From contig NZ_CP087106.1 of the NCBI RefSeq assembly GCF_028583545.1, positions 930,001-994,000 on the forward strand: a DNA stretch of 64,000 nt, read 5' to 3'. The notes below the pieces were generated by a model that made no database searches, had not been told where the DNA came from, and saw only the letters and a program-made list of their open reading frames with translations. Shown here piece by piece: positions 16,211 through 25,365 of this stretch. This DNA comes from Methylobacterium sp. NMS14P. GTDB taxonomy: Bacteria > Pseudomonadota > Alphaproteobacteria > Rhizobiales > Beijerinckiaceae. The stretch's first letter is position 1. The number at the start of each line of letters is the position of its first letter. Position numbers and translations under genes: made by a program.

Positions 16211-17500
16211 TCACGCGCCGAGCCTCGGGAGTGCGGCCGGCGTCTCCGGCTCGACCACCAGGGTTGCCGGCACGGCGCCGTCGCCCGCGAGCGCCTCGGC
16301 GATCGCCTCCGGCCCGATCGGGTCCTCCGCCGCGTCGGCGACGGTCGACGGCTCCGGCGTGATGCGGGCCGTCTCCCGACGCGGCCCGGTCTCGGCCGCC
16401 GCCGCGTGCTCGTCGGCGACGCCGGCCACCGCCCCGGGCGCGATCAGCCCGATGGCGGCCGCGTGCTCGGCCATGGCGACGCTGTCGGCGGCGAGCACGA
16501 GGCTCGACCCGGCCCGGGCGACGGCGCCGGCGAGCCGGACGATCTCCTCGACCCGCGCGGAGTCGCGGGACACGTTGCGGATGTAGACCGCCAGCACCCG
16601 CCCGGGATTCTCCTCGACGATCTGCGCGTAGACCTCCGGGTCGTGCTGACCGCTGTCGCCGATCAGCACGAAGGGCAGGTCGCCGTAGAGGGCGAGCATG
16701 TGCCGGATCAGCGCCTGCTTGTGGTCGGTGGCCCGGCGCGGCAGCGGGTGGGTCCAGGACAGGCCCCATTCCCGCAGGAACAGCACCGGGCCCGCCGGGA
16801 TGCCGTGCCGCTGGAAGAACTCCGACAGCATCTCGTAGAGGCCCCACGGCGCCCGGGAGACGTAGAGCATCGGGTTGCCCTCGCCGCCGCCGGCGCCCGC
16901 GTGAAGGGCGCGGTACAGGGCGGTGACGCCCGGGAAGGCGACCCGGCTCTCGGCATCCTCCACGAAGAGGCGCCAGAGCATCTTCAGCTTGTTGGCGACG
17001 CCGGTGCGCATGACCGTGTCGTCGATGTCGCTGACCACGACGCAGCGGCAGCGATCGGGCGGGATGAACACCGCGCCCTCGGCGGGGATCGGCGGATCGG
17101 CATCGAGCAGGAGATCGACCGCGTGCCAGTCGCCCGTCTCGGCCGGGGGCGTGCGCGGGTGCAGGTGCACGCGGAAATACCCGTCCCGGTCGGTCTCGAC
17201 CCGCACCGTATCGTCGCCGAACCGGGCCGTGACGCCCGCGCCGGCGATCGTCCGCCGGGCGATGCGGCGGCGCAGGTCGCGCCACTGCGCCCGCAGGGAT
17301 TCGGGATCCTCGCCGGGTATCCCCGGCGACTGCCGGAAGACGCGGCCGATCAGGAACACCTCGTCCCGTGACCCGTAGCCGCGGTAGGGCTCGACCACGA
17401 GCCCGCCGCGGCCCTTGCCGCCATATCCCTGCGCGCGGCGGACCGGCCGGGTGAGAACCCGCAGCGCCTTGGTGGCGCCCCTGCGCGCGCGCGAGGCCAT
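16211..17500 (-). CDS. App1-family phosphatidate phosphatase (DUF2183)
   Basis: A 429-residue protein of the App1/DUF2183 family. The HAD-type catalytic motif DIDDT is at 158-162 in CVVVSDIDDTVMRTGV, followed by PMLYVSRAPWGLYEML, KQALIRHMLALYGDLPFVLIGDSGQHDPE and a C-terminal acidic Ala/Pro/Glu-rich tail of about 90 residues. Yeast App1 dephosphorylates phosphatidate and related lipids. The bacterial substrate is inferred, not shown. No signal peptide is present, so it is probably cytosolic or membrane-peripheral. It starts 23 bp after the DUF3775 gene and is likely co-transcribed with it. Confidence 0.88.
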   Translation of the reverse strand: MASRARRGATKALRVLTRPVRRAQGYGGKGRGGLVVEPYRGYGSRDEVFLIGRVFRQSPGIPGEDPESLRAQWRDLRRRIARRTIAGAGVTARFGDDTVRVETDRDGYFRVHLHPRTPPAETGDWHAVDLLLDADPPIPAEGAVFIPPDRCRCVVVSDIDDTVMRTGVANKLKMLWRLFVEDAESRVAFPGVTALYRALHAGAGGGEGNPMLYVSRAPWGLYEMLSEFFQRHGIPAGPVLFLREWGLSWTHPLPRRATDHKQALIRHMLALYGDLPFVLIGDSGQHDPEVYAQIVEENPGRVLAVYIRNVSRDSARVEEIVRLAGAVARAGSSLVLAADSVAMAEHAAAIGLIAPGAVAGVADEHAAAAETGPRRETARITPEPSTVADAAEDPIGPEAIAEALAGDGAVPATLVVEPETPAALPRLGA

Positions 17501-17523
17501 CGTGACCGGCCGCCGTTGGGCGC

Positions 17524-17922
17524 TCAGGCCTGCGGCAGTTCGGGGCTGAGCCCCATCGCGTCGAGGCCTTCCTCCAGGAGATCGCCGGCGTCGGGGCTGC
17601 CGAGCAGTTCCCGCACGGCGCCCTCGCCGGCGGCCTCGCGCTCGCGGGCGAAGCGCACCGCCTCGCTCCACTCCTCCGGTTCCATATCGCCGCGTCCGAC
17701 GTAGAGGAGGGCGAGCAGCTCGGCCCGGGAATCGTCGTCGAGCCCGGCGATCACGCCCCGGACCTCGGATTCCGTCGCGTCGTCGGTGCCGGAGATCAGG
17801 ACGTCGGTGGCGCCGTCGTCGATGGGGTTCGAGCCCGAATCCGGGTCGGTGTTGCCCTCCTTCACCTCGATGGCGCGCAGCCGCATGACGATGTCGGTGA
17901 CGGTTTCGACGGCGATATCCAT
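17524..17922 (-). CDS. DUF3775 family protein
   Basis: A 132-residue acidic protein matching the DUF3775 pattern: an N-terminal helix AVETVTDIVMRLRAIEVKE, an acidic linker, then VRGVIAGLDDDSRAELLALLYVGRGD and MEPEEWSEAVRFARER. Its biochemical role is unknown. The ATG at 17922 has CCGGAG nine bases upstream. It is the first gene of a two-gene unit with the App1 phosphatase. Confidence 0.8.
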   Translation of the reverse strand: MDIAVETVTDIVMRLRAIEVKEGNTDPDSGSNPIDDGATDVLISGTDDATESEVRGVIAGLDDDSRAELLALLYVGRGDMEPEEWSEAVRFAREREAAGEGAVRELLGSPDAGDLLEEGLDAMGLSPELPQA

Positions 17923-18115
17923 GCGCTGATCTCCGGACGATGACGGGGTCGGGCAAGCGGGGCCCTCAAGCCGCGACAACGGGCGAGCGGGCGCCGGGTT
18001 CGCCCCCATCCCCATCGAAGGCGGCTTGCGTGGTCCGCGCCACTTTCCGGCTCAGCAACCCTGGGATAGAGGCTGCGGAACTATTCCGACACCCGGATCG
18101 ACATCGGCGATAGAC

Positions 18116-19702
18116 GTGATTTTAGTAAAGACCCCCAAGACGTCGCCTGCCGATACCGTCATTCCCCTTGCACGCGGCGCCGAGGCCCGGCGGCGCTCGC
18201 GCGGGCGCCGCCGGGCGCTCGCGGCCCTCGCGGCTTTCTCGGCTCTGGCCGGATCCGCGCTGGTCGGGACGCGATCCGCCGAGGCCCGGCCCGCGAGCTA
18301 CGAGGGCAGCGCGCCGAGCTGCTTCCTGACCGGCGGCGGCGCGCTCGAGATCTGCCGCGAGGGCTCGGAGGCCGAGGGCGTCCTGATCGCGCCGGCCCCG
18401 TGCGCCTTCGTGCGCGGCGTGCAGATCCTGCGGCTCGCCCGCTCCGAGGCGCCCGGCCCGCTCCAGGCCGTGTTCCAGGGTCAGACTCCGGCGGCGTCCC
18501 GCCGGGACGAGCCCTGCCCGGAGCGCCGAGCCACGGACAGCCGCGACGGCGGCGCCCTGCGCACCGGTCGCACCTTCGAGGCCCTGGTCACGACGCTGCC
18601 GCCCTCGGCCGACCGGTTCTGGGTCGACCTGCCGGAGGAGCGCGCCCGGACGCGCGGCTGGTCCGAACCGACGCCGTCCGCCGAGGGCATCGGCCCGCGC
18701 GACCCGATCGCCGTGACGGGCCGGACCTGGGCCGGCGAGGCCTACAGCTACGTCTTCCTGCTCGGGCAGGAGCGCGTCGGCGTCACGGGCGGCGACGCGG
18801 CCGAGGCCGGGCGCCGCGGCCGGCGTCGGCGGGCGGAGCGGGACGAGCCCGCGACGGGTCCGGCCGACGTCCGGCGCCGCGTCCAGATCGAGGCGCGCAC
18901 CCTCGACTTCCAGACCTTCGAGATCCGGACCCGGACCGCCGACGGCTACGGACTGGCCTGGACGCCGTTCGAGGCCGGCGCGGGCCGCGGGCGGCGCAGC
19001 GACCCGCCCGTCCCCGCCGCGGTGGTCGACGAGGCGGGCAAGCCGGTCACGTCGGCCTGCACGGCGCCGGCCTTCGAGACCCACGGACTCGCCGGCTCGA
19101 TCAGCGTCGTCGACCGCACCTATCACTACGTCTACACCGACGTGCTGCCCGAGGATTGCGGTCTCGCCCCGGAGAAGCGCCGCACCGGGCTGTTCCTGCG
19201 CACCGCCCAGGACCTTTCGGGACCGAAGGTCTGGTCGACGGCGCGCAAGCTCGCCGGGCCGCTGCCGCCCGGAACCCTCGTGCGGGTGGCCCGGGCCAAG
19301 GGCATGCAGCGCTGGGCGGTCTCCTACACGTGCCAGCGTCCGGCCAACGCCCCGGGCGGCCCGGTGGCGGATATCTGCCTCCAGTACACCGCCGACCTGA
19401 ACCTCGACGGGATCGGCGCCCTCAAGCTCTACGCCGATCCGGTGGAGGCGGGCCGGTCCGCCGCCTACCTCGGGCTGCGCTCGGGGGGCGACGGCAGCGG
19501 CCGGTACGACCGGAGCGCGCATTTCTGGATGACCGACGCGGAGGGCAACCTCGACACGCCGGGGATCTACCCGAACAAGGCGGGCTTCCTGACCTGGCTC
19601 GACCGGCTGGCCCCGGCCGCCTCCGGGCGCGACACGTCGAGCCTGTACGGGCGGCCCGTCTACTGGGCGACGTGGACGGTGCGCCCGATCGGCGCGCAAT
19701 AA
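18116..19702 (+). CDS. Large exported protein of unknown function
   Basis: A protein of about 528 residues from the GTG at 18116; an ATG at 18026 would add 30 residues that read like non-coding DNA. A basic region (ARRRSRGRRR) followed by hydrophobic ALAALAAFSALAGSALVG and SAEA forms a long signal peptide. The mature part has scattered cysteines (CFLTGGGALEIC, APCAFVRGVQILRL, QRWAVSYTCQ, DICLQYTADLN) and aspartate/tyrosine-rich segments like TYHYVYTDVLPEDCG. It seems to be a periplasmic or surface beta-rich protein. I do not recognise its family. The CNNM gene follows after 60 bp. Confidence 0.7.
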   Translation: MILVKTPKTSPADTVIPLARGAEARRRSRGRRRALAALAAFSALAGSALVGTRSAEARPASYEGSAPSCFLTGGGALEICREGSEAEGVLIAPAPCAFVRGVQILRLARSEAPGPLQAVFQGQTPAASRRDEPCPERRATDSRDGGALRTGRTFEALVTTLPPSADRFWVDLPEERARTRGWSEPTPSAEGIGPRDPIAVTGRTWAGEAYSYVFLLGQERVGVTGGDAAEAGRRGRRRRAERDEPATGPADVRRRVQIEARTLDFQTFEIRTRTADGYGLAWTPFEAGAGRGRRSDPPVPAAVVDEAGKPVTSACTAPAFETHGLAGSISVVDRTYHYVYTDVLPEDCGLAPEKRRTGLFLRTAQDLSGPKVWSTARKLAGPLPPGTLVRVARAKGMQRWAVSYTCQRPANAPGGPVADICLQYTADLNLDGIGALKLYADPVEAGRSAAYLGLRSGGDGSGRYDRSAHFWMTDAEGNLDTPGIYPNKAGFLTWLDRLAPAASGRDTSSLYGRPVYWATWTVRPIGAQ

Positions 19703-19762
19703 GTCGCAGGAGGCGCTATATGGGCGGCCGACAAGCCGCTCGAGGCGTGCCTGACGGACCCG

Positions 19763-21085
19763 ATGGAAACCCATATCGACCTGTGGTTCGCCGCGAGCAT
19801 CGTGGCGATCTCGTTGCTGCTCTCGGCCTTCTTCGCGGGCGCGGAGACCGCCTTCACGGCCGCCTCGCGGGCCCGGATGCACGCCCTCGAGCAGGCGGGC
19901 GACCCGCGCGCCGCGATCGTCAACCGCATCCTGGCGATCCGCGAGCGCTTCATCGGCGCGATGCTGATCGGCTACAACATCGTGGCGATCGGCGCCTCGG
20001 CCTTCACCACCAGCGTGCTCACCGCGCTGTTCGGCAAGAGCGGCGTCATCTACGCGACGGTCGGCATGTCGGTGCTGGTCATCGTCTTCGCCGAGGTGCT
20101 GCCGAAGACGCTGGCGATCTCGAAGCCTGACCGGGCCGCGCTGCTCACCGCCCGCCCGGTGGCCTTCGCGGTGGCGCTGATGGGCCCGCTGGCCATCGCG
20201 ATCGAGCACGTGGTGCGGCTGATGCTGAAGCCGTTCGGCGTCACCATCGGCGAGCACCAGTCGATCCTCACCGCCGCCGAGGAGCTGCGCGGGCAGGTGG
20301 CGCTGATGCACCGGGAGGGCGGCGTCGCCAAGGCCGAGCGGGACATGCTGGGCGGCCTCCTCGACCTGTCGGACCTGTCGGTCTCCGACGTGATGGTCCA
20401 CCGCACGAAGATGCGGGCGATCGACGCGGACCAGCCCTCCGAGGACATCGTCCGGGCGGTGCTGTCCTCGCCCTACACCCGCATGCCGCTGTGGCGCGGC
20501 ACGCCCGAGAACATCGTCGGCGTCCTCCACGCCAAGGACCTGCTGCGGGCGCTCGACGCCGCGGGCGGCGACGCCTCCGGCCTCAAGGTCGAGGCGCTGG
20601 CCCTGGAGACGTGGTTCGTGCCGGGCACGACGTCGCTGCGCGCCCAGCTCAAGGCCTTCCTGACCAAGAAGACCCACTTCGCCCTGGTGGTCGACGAGTA
20701 CGGCGAGGTGATGGGGCTCGTGACCCTGGAGGACATCCTGGAGGAGATCGTCGGCGACATCGCCGACGAGCACGACGTCACCGTCTCGGGCGTGCGCCCG
20801 CAGGGGGACGGGTCGGTGAACGTCGACGGCGGCGTGCCGATCCGCGACCTGAACCGGGCCATGGACTGGAACCTGCCCGACGAGGAGGCGACCACGATCG
20901 CCGGCCTCGTCATCCACGAGGCCCGGACCATCCCGGACCAGGGGACGGCCTTCAACTTCCACGGCTTCCGCTTCCAGGTGCTCCGGAAGGCCAAGAACCG
21001 CATCACCACGCTGCGCATCACGCCGCTGACCGCGGCGGGGATCCAGGCCGCCGCGCTGCCGGACGCGCAGCGCGACGCGGTGTGA
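19763..21085 (+). CDS. CNNM/CorC-type hemolysin family membrane protein
   Basis: A 440-residue protein with an N-terminal DUF21/CNNM transmembrane domain (about 1-190; FFAGAETAFTAASRARMHALE and LIGYNIVAIGAS are typical), a pair of CBS domains (about 205-330; VSDVMVHRTKM and ALVVDEYGEVMGLVTLEDILEEIVG), and a C-terminal CorC/HlyC domain. Bacterial members are linked to Mg2+ or Co2+ efflux and heavy-metal resistance rather than true hemolysis. The substrate here is inferred only. Confidence 0.92.
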   Translation: METHIDLWFAASIVAISLLLSAFFAGAETAFTAASRARMHALEQAGDPRAAIVNRILAIRERFIGAMLIGYNIVAIGASAFTTSVLTALFGKSGVIYATVGMSVLVIVFAEVLPKTLAISKPDRAALLTARPVAFAVALMGPLAIAIEHVVRLMLKPFGVTIGEHQSILTAAEELRGQVALMHREGGVAKAERDMLGGLLDLSDLSVSDVMVHRTKMRAIDADQPSEDIVRAVLSSPYTRMPLWRGTPENIVGVLHAKDLLRALDAAGGDASGLKVEALALETWFVPGTTSLRAQLKAFLTKKTHFALVVDEYGEVMGLVTLEDILEEIVGDIADEHDVTVSGVRPQGDGSVNVDGGVPIRDLNRAMDWNLPDEEATTIAGLVIHEARTIPDQGTAFNFHGFRFQVLRKAKNRITTLRITPLTAAGIQAAALPDAQRDAV

Positions 21086-21290
21086 CGGCGGCCCTCTCCG
21101 CGGCCGGCTTCTCGATGCGCGTTCCCACACCGGACGCCGTCAGTCCGGGGCCGCGAAGCGGGGCCCGGAATCCGGAGCCGTCGACGGGCCTAGGTCTGCA
21201 GCGACGGTGCTCCGCGAGTCAGGGTCCGCCTGCGGCGCCCCGGACTGGCGGCGTTGGCCTCCCCACTCTCCGAGGCCCGCGGCAGGCCAC

Positions 21291-22679
21291 TTACGCCGGC
21301 ATCGCCTCCAGACCCTCGGCGCGGATCCAGTCGCGGGTGCGGTCCAGCGCGCGGCCGAGCCGGTCGAACAGCGCGTCGATCTCGTCCGGCGCGATGATGA
21401 GCGGCGGGCAGACGGCGACCCGGTCCCCCGCGAGCGCGCGCACGATCAGCCCCTCGCCCTGCGCGAAGGCGACGCAGCGGGCCGCGACCCCCTTCTTCGG
21501 GTCGTACTGCCGCTTCGTGGCCTTGTCGGCGACGATCTCCAGGCCGCCGATCAGCCCGAGCCCGCCGGCCTCGCCCACGATGTCGTGCCCGGCGAGGGCC
21601 GACAGGCGGCGCTGGAACTGCGGCGCCTTCTCGGCCGCCCCCTCGATCACCCGGTCGCGGCGGTAGATCTCGATCGCCTTCAGCGCCACCGCGGCGGCCA
21701 CCGGGTGCCCGGAATAGGTGGTGCCGTGGCCGAACGTGCCGATCTTCTCGCTCTGGCCGATCAGCGCCTCGTAGAGCGGCTCGTCGATGCTCACGCCGCC
21801 GAGCGGCATGTAGGCCGAGGTCAGGGCCTTCGCGAAGGAGATCGAATCGGGCCGGGCCCCCAGCGCCTCGCTGCCGAACCACGTGCCGAGCCGGCCGAAG
21901 CCGCAGATCACCTCGTCGGCGATGAACCGGACGTCGTACTTCGCCAGCACCGCCTGGATCGCCGCGAAGTAGCCCCGCGGCGGCACGATCGCGCCGCCTG
22001 CGCCCATCACCGGCTCGGCGATGAAGGCCGCGACCGTGTCGGGGCCCTCGCGCAGGATCGTCTCCTCCAGCTCGGCGGCGAGGCGCGCCGAGTAGGCCTC
22101 CTCGCTCTCGCCCGGCTCGGCGCCCCGGTAGTGGTGCGCGGGCGAGACGTGCAGGAAGCCCGGCAGCGGCAGGTCCCAGTCGGCGTGGTTCGCCGCGAGC
22201 CCGGTCATCGAGGCGCTCGCGACCGTGACGCCGTGATAGCCCTTCTGGCGGGCGATGATCTTCTTCTTCTGCGGCCGGCCCAGCGCGTTGTTGTAGTACC
22301 AGGTCAGCTTGACCTGCGTGTCGTTGGCCTCCGACCCCGAGGAGGTGAAGAAGATCTTCGAGGTCGGGACCGGCATCAGCTCCTTGAGCGTCTCGGCGAG
22401 CTCGATGCCCGGATCGTGGCTGCGGCCGGAGAACAGGTGCGTGAAGGGCAGGCGCGCCATCTGCGCCCGGGCCGCCTCCACGAGCTCCGCGTTCGAGTAG
22501 CCGAGGGCCGTGCACCACAGGCCGGACATGCCCTCGATGTAGGAGCGCCCCTCGGTGTCGTAGACGTGCACACCCTCGCCGCGCTCCAGGACCAGCGGGC
22601 CGGTCTGTCGGTGCGTCGACAGGTTGGTGTAGGGATGAAGGACGGTTTCGACGTCGCGGGTCGCGAGGTTCGAGAGCAT
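21291..22679 (-). CDS. Class III (omega-type) aminotransferase
   Basis: A 462-residue PLP-dependent aminotransferase. Typical motifs are FFTSSGSEANDTQ, KGYHGVTVASASMTG, FIADEVICGFGRLGTWFG and SFAKALTSAYMPLGG with the PLP lysine near residue 284. The family includes taurine, putrescine and beta-alanine:pyruvate aminotransferases, and the substrate is not evident. The ATG at 22679 is chosen because GAGGA lies about 10 bases upstream; a TTG three codons earlier would sit too close to it. The gene is divergent from the cysteine-cluster protein. Confidence 0.92.
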   Translation of the reverse strand: MLSNLATRDVETVLHPYTNLSTHRQTGPLVLERGEGVHVYDTEGRSYIEGMSGLWCTALGYSNAELVEAARAQMARLPFTHLFSGRSHDPGIELAETLKELMPVPTSKIFFTSSGSEANDTQVKLTWYYNNALGRPQKKKIIARQKGYHGVTVASASMTGLAANHADWDLPLPGFLHVSPAHHYRGAEPGESEEAYSARLAAELEETILREGPDTVAAFIAEPVMGAGGAIVPPRGYFAAIQAVLAKYDVRFIADEVICGFGRLGTWFGSEALGARPDSISFAKALTSAYMPLGGVSIDEPLYEALIGQSEKIGTFGHGTTYSGHPVAAAVALKAIEIYRRDRVIEGAAEKAPQFQRRLSALAGHDIVGEAGGLGLIGGLEIVADKATKRQYDPKKGVAARCVAFAQGEGLIVRALAGDRVAVCPPLIIAPDEIDALFDRLGRALDRTRDWIRAEGLEAMPA

Positions 22680-22826
22680 GGTTCGCAAGGTCCTCGTGCG
22701 CGGGTGACCGTCGCCACACTACCGACCCGATGCCCCGGCAGGTAGCCCGGAGGATCCGCGGCCGGCCGTTGCCGGACGCATGCCGTCAGCACCGCCCCCA
22801 GAACCGTCCCTCGCCGCGCCCGACCG

Positions 22827-23360
22827 ATGCTCAACCCGGAAGCCTACGTCGCACAACCCGCCCCCGGCCGCGCCTGCGGCGCCTGCACGCTGTGCTGCAA
22901 GGTCTACGACGTGCCCGCGGTCGAGAGCGTCGCGGGCACGTGGTGCCGCCACACCAGGGCCGGCCAGGGCTGCGCCATCCACGCCACTCGCCCGGACCAT
23001 TGCCGGGCGTTCCACTGCCTCTGGATGACGGAGGGCTGGCTCGGCCCGGAATGGAAGCCGGATCGCGCCAAGATGGTGCTGAGCCTCGATCCGCTCACCC
23101 GCAACATGAACGTGCAGGTCGATCCCGGGCAGGCGGGCGCGTGGCGGCGCGAGCCCTATTACGGCCAGCTCAAGCGCTGGGCCGCGGCCTCGGTGCCCCT
23201 GCGGCGGCACGTGCTGGTCCACGTCAACAAGAGCACCACCGTCATCCTGCCGGACCGCGACGTCAGCCTCGGGATCGTCGGCGCCGACGAGCGCATCGTC
23301 ACCACCGACCGCATGACGCCCCAGGGCCCGAGCTTCGACGTCCGGAAAGTGCCGGCCTGA
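22827..23360 (+). CDS. YkgJ-like cysteine-cluster protein
   Basis: A 177-residue protein with an N-terminal cysteine cluster: CGACTLCCKVYDVP (17-30), TWCRH, GCAIHATRPDHCRAFHC. This pattern matches the YkgJ/CxxCxxCC zinc- or iron-chelating domain family. The rest is predicted alpha/beta and ends with DVRKVPA. The bound metal and function are unknown. A second protein of a related family (YcgN) is at 55.4 kb. It is divergent from the aminotransferase. Confidence 0.8.
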   Translation: MLNPEAYVAQPAPGRACGACTLCCKVYDVPAVESVAGTWCRHTRAGQGCAIHATRPDHCRAFHCLWMTEGWLGPEWKPDRAKMVLSLDPLTRNMNVQVDPGQAGAWRREPYYGQLKRWAAASVPLRRHVLVHVNKSTTVILPDRDVSLGIVGADERIVTTDRMTPQGPSFDVRKVPA

Positions 23361-23570
23361 ACCGGGCGACGGCCGAGCGGCTGGGCCCGCGAAGCGCGGC
23401 CGGCTCAGCGCTCGGCGCCGGACTGCCTCTGCATCACCGGCGATCCGACCACCTGGGCCGTCATCGGGCCTGAGAGCCTCGGCCGGGATCCCGGCGCCGC
23501 GCCGCGGGCCGACGCCATGTCGCGACGCGCGAGCCTTGCGGATCCGGCCGGTTTGCCCGAGTGATCGGGC

Positions 23571-24056
23571 ATGACGACCGTTCACGATTTCAGCGTCTCC
23601 GCGGCCGACGGAACGCCGTACCCGCTCGCGCAGCATCGCGGTCAGGTGCTGCTCATCGTGAACACGGCTTCCCGCTGCGGCTTCACCCCGCAATACGAGG
23701 GGCTCGAGGCGCTCTGGCGCCGGCACCGGGACGCGGGCCTGGCGGTCCTGGGCTTCCCCTGCAACCAGTTCGGCGCGCAGGAGCCGGGCGACGCTGCCGA
23801 GATCGCGAGCTTCTGCACGCTGCGCTACGACGTGAGCTTCCCGGTGCTCGGCAAGGTCGCGGTGAACGGGGCCGGAGCCGACCCGCTCTTCGCCCATCTC
23901 ACCCGGGCCCGCGCCGGGCTGTTCGGCACGCGGGCGGTGAAGTGGAACTTCACTAAATTCCTGGTGGGACGCGACGGCCGGGTCATCGCCCGCTTCGCCC
24001 CCGGGACGAAGCCCGCGGCCCTGGAGGCAGAGATCCAGGCGGCCCTGGCCGCCTGA
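23571..24056 (+). CDS. Glutathione peroxidase family protein (Cys form)
   Basis: A 161-residue peroxidase. The peroxidatic Cys36 is in VNTASRCGFTPQYEGL, with the tetrad partners Gln and Trp in LGFPCNQFGAQEPG and VKWNFTKFLV. It uses cysteine instead of selenocysteine. Bacterial Cys-GPx enzymes reduce hydroperoxides, often with thioredoxin rather than glutathione. Size and motifs are normal. It is a monocistronic gene, convergent with the small protein at 24.1 kb. Confidence 0.95.
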   Translation: MTTVHDFSVSAADGTPYPLAQHRGQVLLIVNTASRCGFTPQYEGLEALWRRHRDAGLAVLGFPCNQFGAQEPGDAAEIASFCTLRYDVSFPVLGKVAVNGAGADPLFAHLTRARAGLFGTRAVKWNFTKFLVGRDGRVIARFAPGTKPAALEAEIQAALAA

Positions 24057-24068
24057 GCCGCGCCGGCG

Positions 24069-24389
24069 TCAGACGGCGTCGAGATCCGCGGCCTCGGCCG
24101 AGGGGATGCGGCGCGCGTCGACCCGTTCGCGCGCGCGCAGCACCGTCCGCAGAGGCGCGATCGGGAACGGACGCACCGACTCGCGCAGGATCCCCGCCAG
24201 GAACCGGATCTCGGCGATCTTGCGCAAGGTCAAGTCGGGCGCACCGGCGCCCTGAGCTCGGCGCTCCAGGTCCGAGAGGGCGTCGAAGAGCGCGCATCGC
24301 GCGTCGAGATCCCGCGAAGACTGCTTCGACGCGATCAGATTAGCCAATTCGCCTTCAAAATTGCATCGGACAGGCTGATCGGCACGCAT
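24069..24389 (-). CDS. Small cytosolic protein of unknown function
   Basis: A 106-residue protein from the ATG at 24389 (MRADQPVRCNFEGELANLIA); a GTG five codons upstream is possible. It is predicted largely helical: RDLDARCALFDALSDLERR, TLRKIAEIRFLAGILRESV. No known domain is evident. Its upstream region carries two operator-like palindromes (24402-24431), so it is probably regulated separately from the ATP12 gene upstream on the same strand. Confidence 0.6.
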   Translation of the reverse strand: MRADQPVRCNFEGELANLIASKQSSRDLDARCALFDALSDLERRAQGAGAPDLTLRKIAEIRFLAGILRESVRPFPIAPLRTVLRARERVDARRIPSAEAADLDAV

Positions 24390-24401
24390 CGTCGACTCGA
24401 A

Positions 24402-24431
24402 CACAGTGTGCGTCGACCCTAAAACAGTGTT
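24402..24431 (-). promoter_or_regulatory. Tandem operator-like palindromes
   Basis: Two nine-base palindromes, CACAGTGTG (24402-24410) and AACAGTGTT (24423-24431), have centres 21 bp apart, which is two helical turns. They share the core ACAGTGT and sit just upstream of the small gene starting at 24389. The cognate regulator is unknown. Confidence 0.4.
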
Positions 24432-24521
24432 CGCGCTTTGTCAGCCTCGGACGCGGCGTGAGCGCCGCGAATGCGGGCTTGTTGCGCAATTGCATCTGCG
24501 CGACCGCCCCGGACCGTGGGC

Positions 24522-25319
24522 TCAGGCTCGGTCGCTGGCCCCCACGAACGCGGCGGCCGCCTCGAATTCCGTCCGGCGCGCCTCGAGGCGCGCCTCCGCC
24601 TCGGCATCGCGCCCCCAGACGGCGGCCTGGTAGGTCTCGTCGACGTGGGCCGCCTCCCAGGCCTCCGCCGGGGTCAGACGACCCTCGAGGACCGCCAGGG
24701 CGATCAGCAGGGAGCCGGTCAGCGTCGTCAGCGTGTGCAGGCCCACCAGCTGGAACGGGTCCGTCACCGCGTTCACCGCCGCGGAGAGGGCCCGGATCGT
24801 GTCGTCCGGCTGCGCGACGTGCATGACGCCCTCGCTCAGGATCACGCGCGCGCCGAACGCGTCCCGTGCCCAGGCGAGGATGGGATCCCAGGCCTCCGCC
24901 TGGGCCGCCACGAGGCGCTCCGGGTCGCCGGCGCGGTAGGCCACGAGATCGGTGCCCGCGTAGGCGCAGAGATCGGCGGCGACCTCGGCCAGGCGGGGCG
25001 TGACGCCGTCGATCGCCGTGTTGGCGAGCCGGGTCAGGGGCATCCGCGCGGGATCGATCGCGGTGTCCTGGGCGCCCCATTCCGCCGCGACACGTTCGGC
25101 CAGGGCCCGGTCGGGGAGGCGCAGCGGGTTGCGGGCCGGCGTGTTGGCCGGACGCCCGTCCAGGGTCAGCCGGAATCCATCGGCATCCTCGGAGAAGTCG
25201 GCTTCCTTGTAGAACCGCCGGGGCAGGGCCGGCTTGGCGTGGCCGCGGGCTGCCCGGACCGGATCCGGCTTGTCACCGTCGCTCGGCTGCCCGAGCCAGT
25301 CTGTCGTCTGATCGCTCAT
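24522..25319 (-). CDS. ATP12 family F1-ATPase assembly chaperone
   Basis: A 265-residue protein of the ATP12 family, which in mitochondria binds the F1 alpha subunit during ATP synthase assembly. Diagnostic segments are RRFYKEADFSEDADGFRLTL, GRPANTPARNPLRLP, AEWGAQDTAIDPARMPLTRLANTAID and DLVAYRAGDPERLVAAQAE. The family is typical of alphaproteobacteria. The ATG at 25319 is preferred because it gives the normal length. It starts 46 bp after the HAD hydrolase on the same strand, so the two may be co-transcribed. Confidence 0.92.
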   Translation of the reverse strand: MSDQTTDWLGQPSDGDKPDPVRAARGHAKPALPRRFYKEADFSEDADGFRLTLDGRPANTPARNPLRLPDRALAERVAAEWGAQDTAIDPARMPLTRLANTAIDGVTPRLAEVAADLCAYAGTDLVAYRAGDPERLVAAQAEAWDPILAWARDAFGARVILSEGVMHVAQPDDTIRALSAAVNAVTDPFQLVGLHTLTTLTGSLLIALAVLEGRLTPAEAWEAAHVDETYQAAVWGRDAEAEARLEARRTEFEAAAAFVGASDRA

Positions 25320-25365
25320 GGAGGCGAGATAGGCGCTTCCGGCCCCGCGCGCGAGCCTCCCGCGC

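Noticed and set aside
18122..21130. A 1002-codon open frame on the minus strand across the exported protein and CNNM genes
   Set aside because: It is antisense to two genes with clear protein features, is His/Arg/Gly/Gln-biased as expected for a shadow frame in GC-rich DNA, and has no ribosome site.
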